Origin: Polynucleobacter sp. JS-Polo-80-F4
GTDB lineage: Bacteria; Pseudomonadota; Gammaproteobacteria; Burkholderiales; Burkholderiaceae
DNA length: 64,000 bases
Direction of reading: 5' to 3'
NCBI RefSeq assembly: GCF_018881965.1
Contig: NZ_JACVPI010000001.1
Coordinates: 1,432,018-1,496,017, forward strand
Shown: positions 33,460-43,700 of the stretch, piece by piece
Position numbering within the stretch: the stretch's first letter is position 1
Layout: every line of letters starts with the position of its first letter
Position numbers and translations under genes: made by a program
Notes under the pieces: generated by a model
What the model was told of the DNA's origin: nothing
Databases searched by the model: none
What the model saw: the letters and a program-made list of their open reading frames with translations, nothing else

Positions 33460-35178
33460 TTATTCTGGGATAACTTCGTAGAGGCGCAGGCGCTCATCAC
33501 GATCAGCTGCGCGACGGTCTTCCCACAGCAGGGTCAGTTTTTTATTATTTAGCTGTGCGTATGCTTTTGCTTCTGATTGGCTATGTGTCAGCATCCAAGG
33601 GCAATTAGGATCATCGCGTAAGTTGAGTTTAGAGAAGTACTCAAAAGAGGCCAGCTGGGCAAAGCCTAAGTTGCTAGTATTGATGCAGCCCCCACCTGAC
33701 GGGATTACTTGAGCCAAGCGTGCAGATACATGGCGATAGGTTTTCGCAAAGTTAATAGTTGGTAGCCATAAGCTCATGAGCAATACCCACATCAATGTAG
33801 TGCCCGATGCTGAGATGATGAGGCAGCGCCAAATTTCTTTAGGAGCGCGAGAAGTTCTCCAGCGCACTACCGCCAACCATATACCGGTAATCGCTAGTGC
33901 AACGATGAATCCCAATACATTGAATTGACTTTCGAAACCTGGGAGTAAGCGCGCAATATTTGCCGCAGTAGTCTCTGGATAGCCAGTCACTTTTGCTAAC
34001 CAAATAATCCAAATAGCCAAGGCAATCAGCGTGAAGCTGAACATCGCAAACCAATCAATAAAGCTAATCACACTGCGCTTAAGTACAGGTAAGCTAAATG
34101 CAGCAATGATCGAAAGACTTGGAATCAAGATCATTAAGTCGTGTTCATTTGCCTCTAAGCGGAACAGAACATAAATTAAGCTGCCAATAAATAAACTTAA
34201 TGGGATGGCTAGGTGTGGAGCGCGCCATGCACCTGCTTCCTTAACGCGACCCCAGTGTGCGAGCGAAACAATCGCGAGTGGCCAGACGGGCCAAGCGTAT
34301 GCCCAAAAGTTCACACTTAAGAAACCCAATGATTCGATTGATGGGGTGGCGCGCATTTCTGGCATATTGCGCCAACCTTCTTCGGCAATGTGTCGCCATT
34401 GCACGGGTAGATCGGATACATACCAAATAAGAGGCCAAATCGCAAAACCAATTAAACCTAGAACAGTACTCGTCAGCGTCCACCGAAAGCGCAACTTGGC
34501 ATTGCTAGCGATCACTGCAATGATGGTGGAGGTCACGATGATTAGGCTGAGTGTGAGGTTGGAGGATAGCGCCACAATAGCGATCCCAAGACCAGTCCAT
34601 AAACCACCTTGCCACGGCTTATCTAAACCACGAACTGTGCCGTAAAGAACAATACTGATACCCATGAGCTGCGCCATCATGGGAGTAGTTTCATGAGCTC
34701 GCTGAGCAAGACCCACACATGCCAAGAAGATCAGTAGCGCACCATCTGCCAAGGTCATGCCGTAACTCTTTAGGTCTGGCTGACCGCCAACAGCCAATGC
34801 CATTGGCTGGACTTCGCGACGGCGCCCTAATAAATAGGTTGCATACCAAATTGCCAATGCGGCAGCGAAGAAGCAAATGGCTGCATATAAACGTGCTGCA
34901 TTAGCAGCGCCAATGAATGGGCCAAACCATTTAATTAATGTGGCACCCATCCAATATGGCAGTGGTGTGCCAAGTGAGATGTCGCGGCCGGCCAGGTGCG
35001 GAACAACCCAGTCAATCGAGTTACCGCGAAAGAGGGCCCACATACCACCAAAGCCAATCGCGTCTTCATTCTTCCAGGGATCCCGAAAGAAGAGGCCAGC
35101 AAAACCATAAATCAAGGTCAACGCAAAAATAACAATGCGCGGAATGGATTTAGTGGCGGCAGCAGTAAGTTTGACCAT
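33460..35178 (-). CDS. GT39/ArnT-like membrane glycosyltransferase
   Basis: 572 residues with about 11 membrane helices. The N-terminal region carries an acidic motif RDPWKNEDAIGFGGMW in the first periplasmic loop, with the Asp/Glu pair expected for C-type glycosyltransferases of the PMT/ArnT superfamily that use a polyprenyl-phosphate sugar donor. The last 130 residues include a periplasmic part with Cys residues. The acceptor (lipid A, glycan or protein) is unknown. It is the first of two genes with MATE; their 3-base gap points to coupled expression. Confidence 0.8.
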   Translation of the reverse strand: MVKLTAAATKSIPRIVIFALTLIYGFAGLFFRDPWKNEDAIGFGGMWALFRGNSIDWVVPHLAGRDISLGTPLPYWMGATLIKWFGPFIGAANAARLYAAICFFAAALAIWYATYLLGRRREVQPMALAVGGQPDLKSYGMTLADGALLIFLACVGLAQRAHETTPMMAQLMGISIVLYGTVRGLDKPWQGGLWTGLGIAIVALSSNLTLSLIIVTSTIIAVIASNAKLRFRWTLTSTVLGLIGFAIWPLIWYVSDLPVQWRHIAEEGWRNMPEMRATPSIESLGFLSVNFWAYAWPVWPLAIVSLAHWGRVKEAGAWRAPHLAIPLSLFIGSLIYVLFRLEANEHDLMILIPSLSIIAAFSLPVLKRSVISFIDWFAMFSFTLIALAIWIIWLAKVTGYPETTAANIARLLPGFESQFNVLGFIVALAITGIWLAVVRWRTSRAPKEIWRCLIISASGTTLMWVLLMSLWLPTINFAKTYRHVSARLAQVIPSGGGCINTSNLGFAQLASFEYFSKLNLRDDPNCPWMLTHSQSEAKAYAQLNNKKLTLLWEDRRAADRDERLRLYEVIPE

Positions 35179-35191
35179 GGGTGAAGTTCAA

Positions 35192-35218
35192 AATAAAAAA
35201 GGCAGCAAACGCTGCCTT
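35192..35218 (-). terminator. Rho-independent terminator of rpmE2
   Basis: On the minus strand GGCAGC (from 35216) pairs with GCTGCC (ending at 35201) around GTTT, followed by a T run and TATTTT. It lies about 50 bases beyond the L31 stop, before the GT39-like gene start. Confidence 0.85.
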
Positions 35219-35267
35219 GATTATCTCGCAGAGCAGGTATTTAACATACCCCGCGAATAGAAGTGGT

Positions 35268-35615
35268 TTAAGCCTTCTTCTTAGCTGGCTTTTCAGCAGC
35301 TTTAGCTTCTGCAGCAGCAGCTTTTTTCTCAGCTGTTTTAGCGGCGCCATCACCGGTAGCTTTAGCAACAGCTTTAGTACCGAATTTCTGACGGAATTTC
35401 TCAACACGACCAGCTGTATCCATGATTTTCTGGGTACCAGTGTAGAAAGGGTGTGATTCAGATGAAGTCTCGATCTTGGCCAATGGATATTCATTGCCAT
35501 CTTCCCACTTGATTGTCTCTTTAGTAGACATAGTGGAGCGAGTCTTGAAGCTGAAGTTATTGGAAACGTCTACAAAGACGATTTCGCGATATTCGGGGTG
35601 AATGCCAGGTTTCAT
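35268..35615 (-). CDS. rpmE2: Ribosomal protein L31, type B, with extended tail
   Basis: 115 residues, about 30 longer than most type B L31. The core shows [67 protein letters not shown], with no zinc cysteines (the type A CxxC is absent). This type B form is often used when zinc is limiting. The extra C terminus (about 85-115) is an alanine/lysine-rich repeat of [12 protein letters not shown] type, likely flexible. The gene is monocistronic with its own terminator. Confidence 0.93.
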   Translation of the reverse strand: MKPGIHPEYREIVFVDVSNNFSFKTRSTMSTKETIKWEDGNEYPLAKIETSSESHPFYTGTQKIMDTAGRVEKFRQKFGTKAVAKATGDGAAKTAEKKAAAAEAKAAEKPAKKKA

Positions 35616-35749
35616 GTTGAGTCCTATGAGCGGGTAGCCGTTTTAGCCAAATTGACTGAAATACTTTCCCAGGTTTTAAAAGCAGCCACAGATGTAGCAA
35701 AAGAGAAATTATGCCATGAAATCAACAACAAAGCGCTGTTTAGGTGTGC

Positions 35750-35770
35750 AAAAGGGGCTAAAAAGCCCCC
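35750..35770 (-). terminator. Rho-independent terminator of rho
   Basis: On the minus strand GGGGCT (from 35769) pairs with AGCCCC (ending at 35754) around TTTT, followed by TTTTGC. It lies about 45 bases beyond the rho stop. Confidence 0.75.
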
Positions 35771-35815
35771 ATTTGCAGTAAATCCCGATTTAGATGCCCT
35801 CTAGGGGCGCCTAAA

Positions 35816-37078
35816 TTAGCCTCCGCGACGCATCAAGTCGAAGAATTCACCATTGTTTTTGGTGGATTTGAGCTTGTCTACGATGAAGTTCATTGCCTCG
35901 ATATCGTCCATATCTGCCAGCAATTTACGCAATACCCAGATCTTCTGGAGGTTCTCGGCTTTAACCAAGAGCTCTTCACGACGGGTGCCAGACTTATTGA
36001 GGTTAATAGAAGGGTACACACGACGTTCAGCCAAGCGACGCTCAAGATGGACTTCCATATTGCCGGTGCCTTTGAACTCTTCATAAATGAGGTCATCCAT
36101 ACGACTACCGGTTTCAATCAAAGCAGTGGCGATGATGGTTAATGAGCCACCTTCTTCAATATTACGAGCGGCACCGAAGAAACGTTTTGGACGTTGCAAT
36201 GCATTGGCATCCACACCACCAGAGAGTACTTTGCCTGAGGAAGGAACGACTGTGTTGTATGCACGTGCAAGGCGAGTAATCGAGTCAAGCAAGATGATGA
36301 CATCTTTGCCCATCTCTACTAAACGCTTGGCTTTTTCAATTACCATCTCTGCAACTTGAACGTGACGCACTGCTGGCTCATCAAAAGTAGAGGCAACGAC
36401 TTCACCACGAACAGAGCGTTGCATCTCGGTAACTTCTTCAGGGCGCTCATCTACGAGCAACACAATCAAAATCGCTTCAGGGTTGTTGGCCGCAATTGCG
36501 TGGGCAATGTGCTGCATCATCACGGTCTTACCGGATTTTGGTGAAGCCACGATCAAGCCACGTTGGCCGTAACCAATCGGGGAGATCATGTCGATGATGC
36601 GGCCAGTAAGGTTCTCTTCGGCCTTGATATCACGCTCTAAGCTGATTACACGATTTGGGTGTAATGGCGTTAAGTTCTCGAACATGATGCGGTTCTTGAG
36701 GGCCTCAGGAGCCAAACCGTTGATCTTGTCTACTTTGACTAATGCAAAGTAACGCTCGCCATCTTTAGGGGTACGTACTTCACCTTCAACGCTGTCACCA
36801 GTGTGTAAGTTAAAGCGGCGAATCTGCGCAGGGGAGATATAAATATCGTCAGGAGAAGCCATGTAAGAGGCCTCAGGGGAGCGCAAGAAGCCAAAGCCAT
36901 CAGGCAATACTTCCAAGGTGCCGTCACCGAAAACAGTTTCACCAGCCTTCGCACGTTTTTTCAGAATGGCAAACATTAATTCTTGTTTGCGCATCCGTTG
37001 AGTATTTTCAATCTCCAAGCTAGCTGCCATTTCGAGCAGAGCGGATACGTGGAGGACTTTGAGTTCAGTTAATTGCAT
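35816..37078 (-). CDS. rho: Transcription termination factor Rho
   Basis: 420 residues. The N-terminal RNA-binding domain ([20 protein letters not shown], then the cold-shock-like [20 protein letters not shown]) is followed by the ATPase domain with [52 protein letters not shown] and the R-loop block. It is a hexameric RNA translocase. The P loop reads ASPKSGKT where E. coli has APPKAGKT; the essential GKT is kept. It follows trxA on the same strand with a hairpin between them. Confidence 0.96.
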   Translation of the reverse strand: MQLTELKVLHVSALLEMAASLEIENTQRMRKQELMFAILKKRAKAGETVFGDGTLEVLPDGFGFLRSPEASYMASPDDIYISPAQIRRFNLHTGDSVEGEVRTPKDGERYFALVKVDKINGLAPEALKNRIMFENLTPLHPNRVISLERDIKAEENLTGRIIDMISPIGYGQRGLIVASPKSGKTVMMQHIAHAIAANNPEAILIVLLVDERPEEVTEMQRSVRGEVVASTFDEPAVRHVQVAEMVIEKAKRLVEMGKDVIILLDSITRLARAYNTVVPSSGKVLSGGVDANALQRPKRFFGAARNIEEGGSLTIIATALIETGSRMDDLIYEEFKGTGNMEVHLERRLAERRVYPSINLNKSGTRREELLVKAENLQKIWVLRKLLADMDDIEAMNFIVDKLKSTKNNGEFFDLMRRGG

Positions 37079-37285
37079 GTGGTTCTCGGGTGTTGATAAA
37101 TATGAATATGGGAATTTGTTTTGGGGTATCGCTGCGCTGATTTAGATCACGCAGATGTGGAAAAACAGAATTTGGGATTTTGCTAAAAGATGGGGGAGGT
37201 AAATTGCTGAAAATCGGAGCACTGATTAGTGCGTTTGAGTAATACTACACCAAAAAATCAGTGTGACAAGCCTCTAGACCGGTAA

Positions 37286-37318
37286 AAGCCACAGGCTCAA
37301 CTGGTGAACCTGTGGTTT
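37286..37318 (-). terminator. Hairpin between trxA and rho
   Basis: On the minus strand CCACAGG (from 37315) pairs with CCTGTGG (ending at 37289) around a 13-base loop, then TTTTACC. It begins just after the trxA stop and may end or attenuate transcription into rho. About 210 bases remain before the rho ATG, which could hold its own promoter and leader. Confidence 0.6.
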
Positions 37319-37326
37319 GAGGCTAT

Positions 37327-37653
37327 TTACAGATGACTATCAATGAATGCAGTTAACTGCGATTTGGCCAAAGCGCCTACTTTTTGAGCAGCTACTGTGC
37401 CATTTTTGAAGAGAATCAGGGTTGGAATGCCGCGAATATTGAACTGGGCAGGAACACCTTGGTTTTCATCCACGTTCATTTTTGCGATCTGTAGCTTGTC
37501 GCCGTACTCACCAGAGAGCTCTTCTAGGATTGGACCAATCATTTTGCAAGGACCGCACCACTCAGCCCAAAAATCGAGCAGAACAGGTTTATCGGACTTG
37601 AGGACGTCTTGTTCGAAAGAGGCGTCAGTTACATATTTAATGCCGGCAGACAT
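37327..37653 (-). CDS. trxA: Thioredoxin
   Basis: 108 residues, one thioredoxin domain. The redox site is Trp32-Cys33-Gly34-Pro35-Cys36 and the cis-proline loop [12 protein letters not shown] follows. No signal peptide, so it is the cytoplasmic thiol-disulfide reductant. It is monocistronic or cotranscribed with rho; the trxA-rho order is common in proteobacteria. Divergent from addB. Confidence 0.96.
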   Translation of the reverse strand: MSAGIKYVTDASFEQDVLKSDKPVLLDFWAEWCGPCKMIGPILEELSGEYGDKLQIAKMNVDENQGVPAQFNIRGIPTLILFKNGTVAAQKVGALAKSQLTAFIDSHL

Positions 37654-37760
37654 GAAAATTCCTTATTTAGACTTATTTAGCGTATTTAGTTATTGCGTTA
37701 CAACGCTTATATTAGCAATAAGCGGAACGTTCTGCTCAAAATAGATAAATTACCTCATTC

Positions 37761-40700
37761 ATGTCCAAGCCGTTTCCCTCCCTTTCTGATCTAAAGCAGC
37801 CGCAACAGTGGGCGATTACGCCCAATGCTGGCGCGCTTGCCCAATTGGCAAAAGGGATCTGGGATTGTGCAGTGCAAACCAATCGGCGCCCCCTGGTGGT
37901 GCTGAGTACAGCGGGACCATTAATCGGGGTGAGAGCGGCTTTGGAGCAAAACCGACCAAAAGATCTGCCAAGCAATATCGCATTTTTACCTCAGGTAATC
38001 AGTTTTACGGATTGGTTAGAAGCTGCGCCTGGTGCATGGAAGTTCCCAAAGAAGCAAACGGATTTAGAGAGATGGTTATCCGTGTTTGTGAATTTACGCA
38101 AACACAAAACTTTGCAAACGTGGTTCAAAGCAGAAAGTGAAGCAGGGGCTTGGGGATTGGCACAGGCTGTTATTGACGCATGTGACTCATTATCTGAAGT
38201 CGTGGTTCCGCAATTACAAGGCGAGCTCAATGAATTGCTACAGACCCATTCATTTGATGTCGATATTTGGCTTAAAAAAGTAGAGCTCGTTTTAGATCAG
38301 GCTATTGCAAAAGCATATGTAGGTCTCTCACGCAATATTGTGGATGAAGAGTCAGCGGTCCTATTAACTTTCTGGCGCTATCTCACTGGCGTAGGCGATC
38401 CTATTATTCGCAAGCATTTGGCGATGGCTGCGCATATGCATCTTGCAAAGACAAATGCAAAAAATGATCGCAGCATGACGCGTCCATTTATCTGGGTGCA
38501 AACTGCAGACCCCAAACCTATTGATCAAGAATTAATTGATCAATACCTCATTGATTACGCTCAGTTCGCGCCAGTGCTGCGCGTAGACTTAGATTGGGAA
38601 TCAGTCGCATTATGGCCGGAGGCGCTTTGTGGGCTTGATTCAAATGGTCATATAGCTCACGCCAATCCCGCAGAAGAATCTCAAGTGATTCACAATATTC
38701 AGATGAATCAACGCGAGGGCTGGCGTCTATTGGCCGCAAGGCGTTTTGAAGAATTGGCTTGGACTGCCACTAAATCTATAGAGTCCCATCTTATTGCCGG
38801 CAAGAAAAATATAGCCTTGGTTGCGCAAGATCGTTTGGCGGCCCGTAGGGCGCGAGCATTGCTTAGTCGCCTGGGTAGTTCGCTTCGTATTCGTGACGAA
38901 ACAGGTTGGAAGCTTTCTACTACCAGAGCAGCAGCAGCTTTTGATAGTTGGCTTGAAGTTATTCGCGCTCCCAAAGAAGGGCCCAGCGCCAGCACTTTGC
39001 TGGAGTTTTTACAGAATCCTTATATTGATCTTGCCCACTGCCTTGATAAACCAGCGGAGTTATGTATCGGGCTAGTTGCTCAGCTTGAAGATATATTGAT
39101 TGCTAGTCAAGCGAAGTCAGGCTGGGAAACTTTCATCATGGCTATTGAGCGGGCGAACAAGCACGCAGCAGCTAACGGCGGATCTCCTAACGAGCATTTA
39201 ATTGATCTGATTAAGTTCATTAGGCGTTTGCATGCTTTCTGGCAGCAACTATCGGTAGATAGCACTAGCGCTTATGGGCTTTTGCAAAAAAATCTTATAG
39301 AAACAGGGATGGCAGGGCGCTTAGAGAAGGATGCTGCAGGCAAACAACTCTTAGAAGTGCTGAAGACTTTTGATCTTGGTGCTGGCGTCTATAAAGATGT
39401 CAAGATGCGCCTACCAGAATGGTTGAGCCTATTAAAAACCGTTATTGAAGAAGCGACCTATGAAGAAGCTGGTAAAGAGGCGCAGGCAACACTCAGTATT
39501 TTGCCGCTTAGCTCTACGCGCTTACGTCAGTTTGATGCGGTAGTGTTTGTTGGATGCGATGAGCAACAGCTCCCCGCATTCTCAGAACCGCCATTATTTT
39601 TCTCGGACACGCTAAATCGTTACCTCAAGTCCTCCACGATTGATGCTCAATACGTACAGCAGGCTAGAGATCTCTCCCAATTGCTAGTGTCTTGTAAGCA
39701 CGTTGATCTGCTATGGCAAAGCAAAAGTAAGAGCGGCGAGCCTCTTAGACCATCGGCTTGGATTTTGCGACTGCAAATTCAATTAAAAGACTGGCGGGCA
39801 ATTGATGTAAAGCCAGAAGTCTATGAGGGTCAATCACAGCCAATACAGATGTCAGTGAGCACCCCAGATAAAGATTTAGCTATTCCCGTAACGGTATCGC
39901 CCAGTGCTTATAAGGCTTTGCGAGATTGCCCTTATCGGTATTACGTGAGTAGCTTATTGGGTTTGCGTAAGGCAAAGGAATTCGAAGAAGGTTTTGATGC
40001 CTCCTTAGCAGGCCAGACATTACATGCCCTTCTCAAAACTTTTTTCCAAGCCCTCAAGACTGAGGAAGGAAAGCCCCATTCTCCAGTTCATCGAGGTGCC
40101 GAAGTACGTCGCCAGTGGATGATTGATCACCTTATGAAGTGTTCAGAACAAGAGTTCGAGCGCCTAATTGCTGGTGATGCAAGAGTGCTAGGGACCTTGA
40201 GAGATTGGCAGAAGCAGATCCCTAGCTTCATTGATTGGCAGTTGCACAGAGAAAACGAAGGTTGGCGTTATCACGATGCTGAGTTGACTGTTGGCTTTAG
40301 ATTGAGCTTGAGTGATCCCGATGGTTTGGAGCATGAGATTCAGATTGCTGGGCGCGCTGACCGATTTGATATTCATCAATCTGATGGCACAGCAGCTGCA
40401 GTGATTGATTACAAGAATCAAAAGAGAAAAAAGATCGTGGATCGCGCCGAGAATATTTTGGATGATCCACAGCTTTTAATCTATGCTCGCGCAGCCAATG
40501 AAAATGCCATCGCCGCCCGCCTCCCAGGGCGTAGGATAGATCAGGCTGAGTGGGTGACACTCAAAGCAGATCTTGATAAGGCTGAGGATAAAAGTATTCG
40601 AGTTCATGCAGTGGAAGATATGCCAAATATGATGGAGCAATTTTCCGAGCAGATTGTGAATGATTTAAGTGAGCTTTGGGCGCGTAAGCCCATGCAAGCA

Positions 40701-40766
40701 TTTGCACCTGATAGCGTTTGCCAATATTGCGAAGCTAGGGGCATTTGTAGAAAGGGGATGTGGTGA
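37761..40766 (+). CDS. addB: AddB-type subunit of helicase-nuclease, PD-(D/E)XK nuclease
   Basis: 1001 residues. The C-terminal nuclease (about 720-1001) has LAGQTLHALLKTFFQ, GRADRFDIH and VIDYKNQ near residue 880, and four cysteines that fit the AddB iron-sulfur cluster: Cys of RDCPYRYY (about 722) and CQYCEARGIC near the end. The N-terminal part is helicase-like in shape but has no Walker A GKT, so it should not hydrolyse ATP. With AddA it resects double-strand breaks for RecA loading. addA overlaps its end by 7 bases. Divergent from trxA. Confidence 0.85.
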   Translation: MSKPFPSLSDLKQPQQWAITPNAGALAQLAKGIWDCAVQTNRRPLVVLSTAGPLIGVRAALEQNRPKDLPSNIAFLPQVISFTDWLEAAPGAWKFPKKQTDLERWLSVFVNLRKHKTLQTWFKAESEAGAWGLAQAVIDACDSLSEVVVPQLQGELNELLQTHSFDVDIWLKKVELVLDQAIAKAYVGLSRNIVDEESAVLLTFWRYLTGVGDPIIRKHLAMAAHMHLAKTNAKNDRSMTRPFIWVQTADPKPIDQELIDQYLIDYAQFAPVLRVDLDWESVALWPEALCGLDSNGHIAHANPAEESQVIHNIQMNQREGWRLLAARRFEELAWTATKSIESHLIAGKKNIALVAQDRLAARRARALLSRLGSSLRIRDETGWKLSTTRAAAAFDSWLEVIRAPKEGPSASTLLEFLQNPYIDLAHCLDKPAELCIGLVAQLEDILIASQAKSGWETFIMAIERANKHAAANGGSPNEHLIDLIKFIRRLHAFWQQLSVDSTSAYGLLQKNLIETGMAGRLEKDAAGKQLLEVLKTFDLGAGVYKDVKMRLPEWLSLLKTVIEEATYEEAGKEAQATLSILPLSSTRLRQFDAVVFVGCDEQQLPAFSEPPLFFSDTLNRYLKSSTIDAQYVQQARDLSQLLVSCKHVDLLWQSKSKSGEPLRPSAWILRLQIQLKDWRAIDVKPEVYEGQSQPIQMSVSTPDKDLAIPVTVSPSAYKALRDCPYRYYVSSLLGLRKAKEFEEGFDASLAGQTLHALLKTFFQALKTEEGKPHSPVHRGAEVRRQWMIDHLMKCSEQEFERLIAGDARVLGTLRDWQKQIPSFIDWQLHRENEGWRYHDAELTVGFRLSLSDPDGLEHEIQIAGRADRFDIHQSDGTAAAVIDYKNQKRKKIVDRAENILDDPQLLIYARAANENAIAARLPGRRIDQAEWVTLKADLDKAEDKSIRVHAVEDMPNMMEQFSEQIVNDLSELWARKPMQAFAPDSVCQYCEARGICRKGMW

Positions 40767-43700
40767 GCGAAGAGTTCAATTACCCCTTAGCTTGCAATCC
40801 TGAAAGATCGGTCATAGTTTCTGCTTGCGCGGGTAGTGGCAAAACCTGGTTATTGGTAGCTCGCATGATTAGGTTATTGCTGGCAGGTGCTAAGCCTCAG
40901 GAAATCTTGGCGCTGACTTTTACGCGTAAGGCTGCACAAGAAATGCGTGACCGTCTCTACGGCTTGCTCGAAGCGTTTTCAACGGCCGATGATGCAACGC
41001 TCATACGTGAACTAGAAATTAGGGGGCTAGCAAAAGAAGAGGCAGTGCAGTTGCTGCCTCAGGCCAGGGCTTTGTATATCAAGGTCTTATCGAGCCCACA
41101 GGCTATTGTGATTGATACTTTCCACGGCTGGTTTGGACGTTTGCTCGGCGCCGCGCCTGTATCAGCAGAGATTCAACCGGGCTTTAATCTGCGAGAGGAT
41201 GCAAAGCGCCTGCAAGAAGAATGCATGGAAGATTGGTGGGGCAATCTACCTGAAGATTTAAAAAAACACTATGACGTATTACTGGCCGAGTTTGGTGCAA
41301 GTGAAACCCAAAAGTTTTTGATGGGTAACTACAGTCTCTTTAAGCAAAGGGGTGCATGGACATTCTTTCGTGAGGCCTGTGTCTCTAAAAACATCAAGCC
41401 AATTGATTATTTAGATAGGGTTTTGCCGTGCCTGAAACAGAAAAATCCACTAGAGGTATTTTGGGCGCGCCCTGAAACCCAAGAAAATCTTAAAACGCTC
41501 CATAAGTGTTTTGACAATGGCACACCAACACAAAAAGAGAAAGCCCCTTTTCTTGAGGAGGTGATAGCGCATCATGCAGCAGGCGGATCAGTGATGGATA
41601 TTTCTGAGAAATTCCAATCCTATTTTCTGACTCAGTCCCGCAACCCCTTGGCAGATATTGCCAAAACTTCTGCTCCTATACTCAAATATCTCGAAAAATC
41701 GGGCGGTGATCCTAGGCAAATTACAGGCATTCGGAATGGTTGGGTACAGGCCTACCAGTCTTTTTTTGCTTGGCAAGGCGAGCACCTGATTCATGATCTT
41801 AATGAGGCTTGGCTGGCTATGAGTGAGGCAATGCTAAGTCATATGGAAAAAGCCAAAGAATCTATGCGAGTGCGTGACTTTGATGATCTGGAAATTGGCG
41901 TAAGTCAGCTGATGTCAAGCTCTGTCAATGCTTCTTATTTGCAAGCCCGTATAGATGCCAAGTACAAACATATCCTCATTGATGAGTTTCAGGACACCAA
42001 TCCATTGCAATGGCAAATCTTGCGCGCATGGTTAGATGGTTATGGCGATGATAGTTCGATGCCAAGCGTCTTTATTGTGGGTGATCCTAAGCAATCGATT
42101 TATCGTTTCCGCCGCGCTGACCCAAGGCTCTTTGATAGCGCTAGAGAGTTCTTGGTTAACAAACTCAATGCCGCAGCTTTGTCTCAAAATAAAACCCGTC
42201 GAAATGCGCCAACAATTAATGATGCGGTTAATCAGCTGTTCTTGGCAGGTCATTTGCCAGAGAGTTATCAATACACCCGGCAAACAACTGCGTGGAAGCC
42301 TTTGCAGGAGGGCTTGCCAGTAGAGCTTTATGCATCCGAGGGTGAGGCCTATTTATTGCCACTAATTGAACGAGTAGAAAGTGAGCAGCCAGAGCGATGC
42401 GGTACAGCGTTAGATGCGGCGATTAAGGACTCCAATCAAACAAGCGATGTCCAGCAGCGCTATGAAGAGGGCAGGCAAATCAGTCGCTTAATTCATCACG
42501 TCATGGCAACGCGCCAAGTGATGGATAACAAAGAGGGTAAAGAGAATTGGCGTCCAGCAAGGGCGAGTGATTTCATCTTATTAGTCAAGCGGCGTAAATA
42601 TTTGCCGCAGTTTGAGAGAGCTTTACGTGAAGCAGGGCTTGCATATGACAGCACCCGCCTAGGTGGCCTCCTAAATACTTTAGAAATTGACGACTTAATT
42701 GCATTGCTGACCGTCCTAGTTTCCCCGAGACACGATTTGCCATTAGCTCAAGTATTGCGTAGTCCAATCTTTGCTTTTACTGAGGCGCAGATGCAGGAGC
42801 TTAGTAAGAGCATTGGCAGTAGTGGACAAGGTTATCGCTCTTGGTGGGATGCATTGCAGGATAGTCAGAGTCCAGATATTCAGAGGGCCGCGCGTTACTT
42901 AGAGCATTGGCGTAGTCTAGGCGAGGCGCTACCGGTGCATGACTTACTGGATTTGATTTACCACGAGAGTAATTTGCGGGTGAATTATGCTGTTGCCGCG
43001 CAGAATCTTGCGCGAGCACAAGTCTTAGCAAACCTGGATGCATTTTTAGAACTCGCCTTAAATCAAGATGGCGGTCGCTATCCAAGCTTAAGTCGCTTCA
43101 TCGATGACATGAATGCAATGCGTCGTGGCGAAGATGATGAGACACCCGATGAAGGTGATGTTGAGGCAGAGGCTGAGGCTACTGAAGATATTGGTGAAGT
43201 GGATGAGTCGGGCGAAATGTCGGATGAAGATAGGCATAAGCGTGTACGCTTAATGACTATTCATGGCGCCAAAGGATTGGAGTCGCCTTTTGTCATTGTG
43301 CTTGATGCTAATAATACGGAGTGGCGTGCGCCACATCGCGGCGTCCTATTGGACTGGTCTCCAGACCAGGCTAGCCCAACCCATCTTTCCCTGTATACAA
43401 AGAAGACTCTTACGGGTGAGCGCAATACTATTTTCGATAAAGAGAATGAAGTTAGCCAGAATGAAAATTGGAACTTGCTCTACGTTGCTATGACTAGAGC
43501 TAAACAGGGTCTATGGATGAGCGGCGCAGCTAGCAGTAGTAAGACGGGTATCAATGAGCGCTCATGGTTCGGTAGGGCACTGGCTGCAGGTATTCCGGTA
43601 GCAGATATCAGCGCCCTTGTGGATACCTCTACGCAACAAGCTAATATCAAACTTGAGTTAGGAAGTATCCCATTCAAAATAGATCACTTCAATATTGCAT

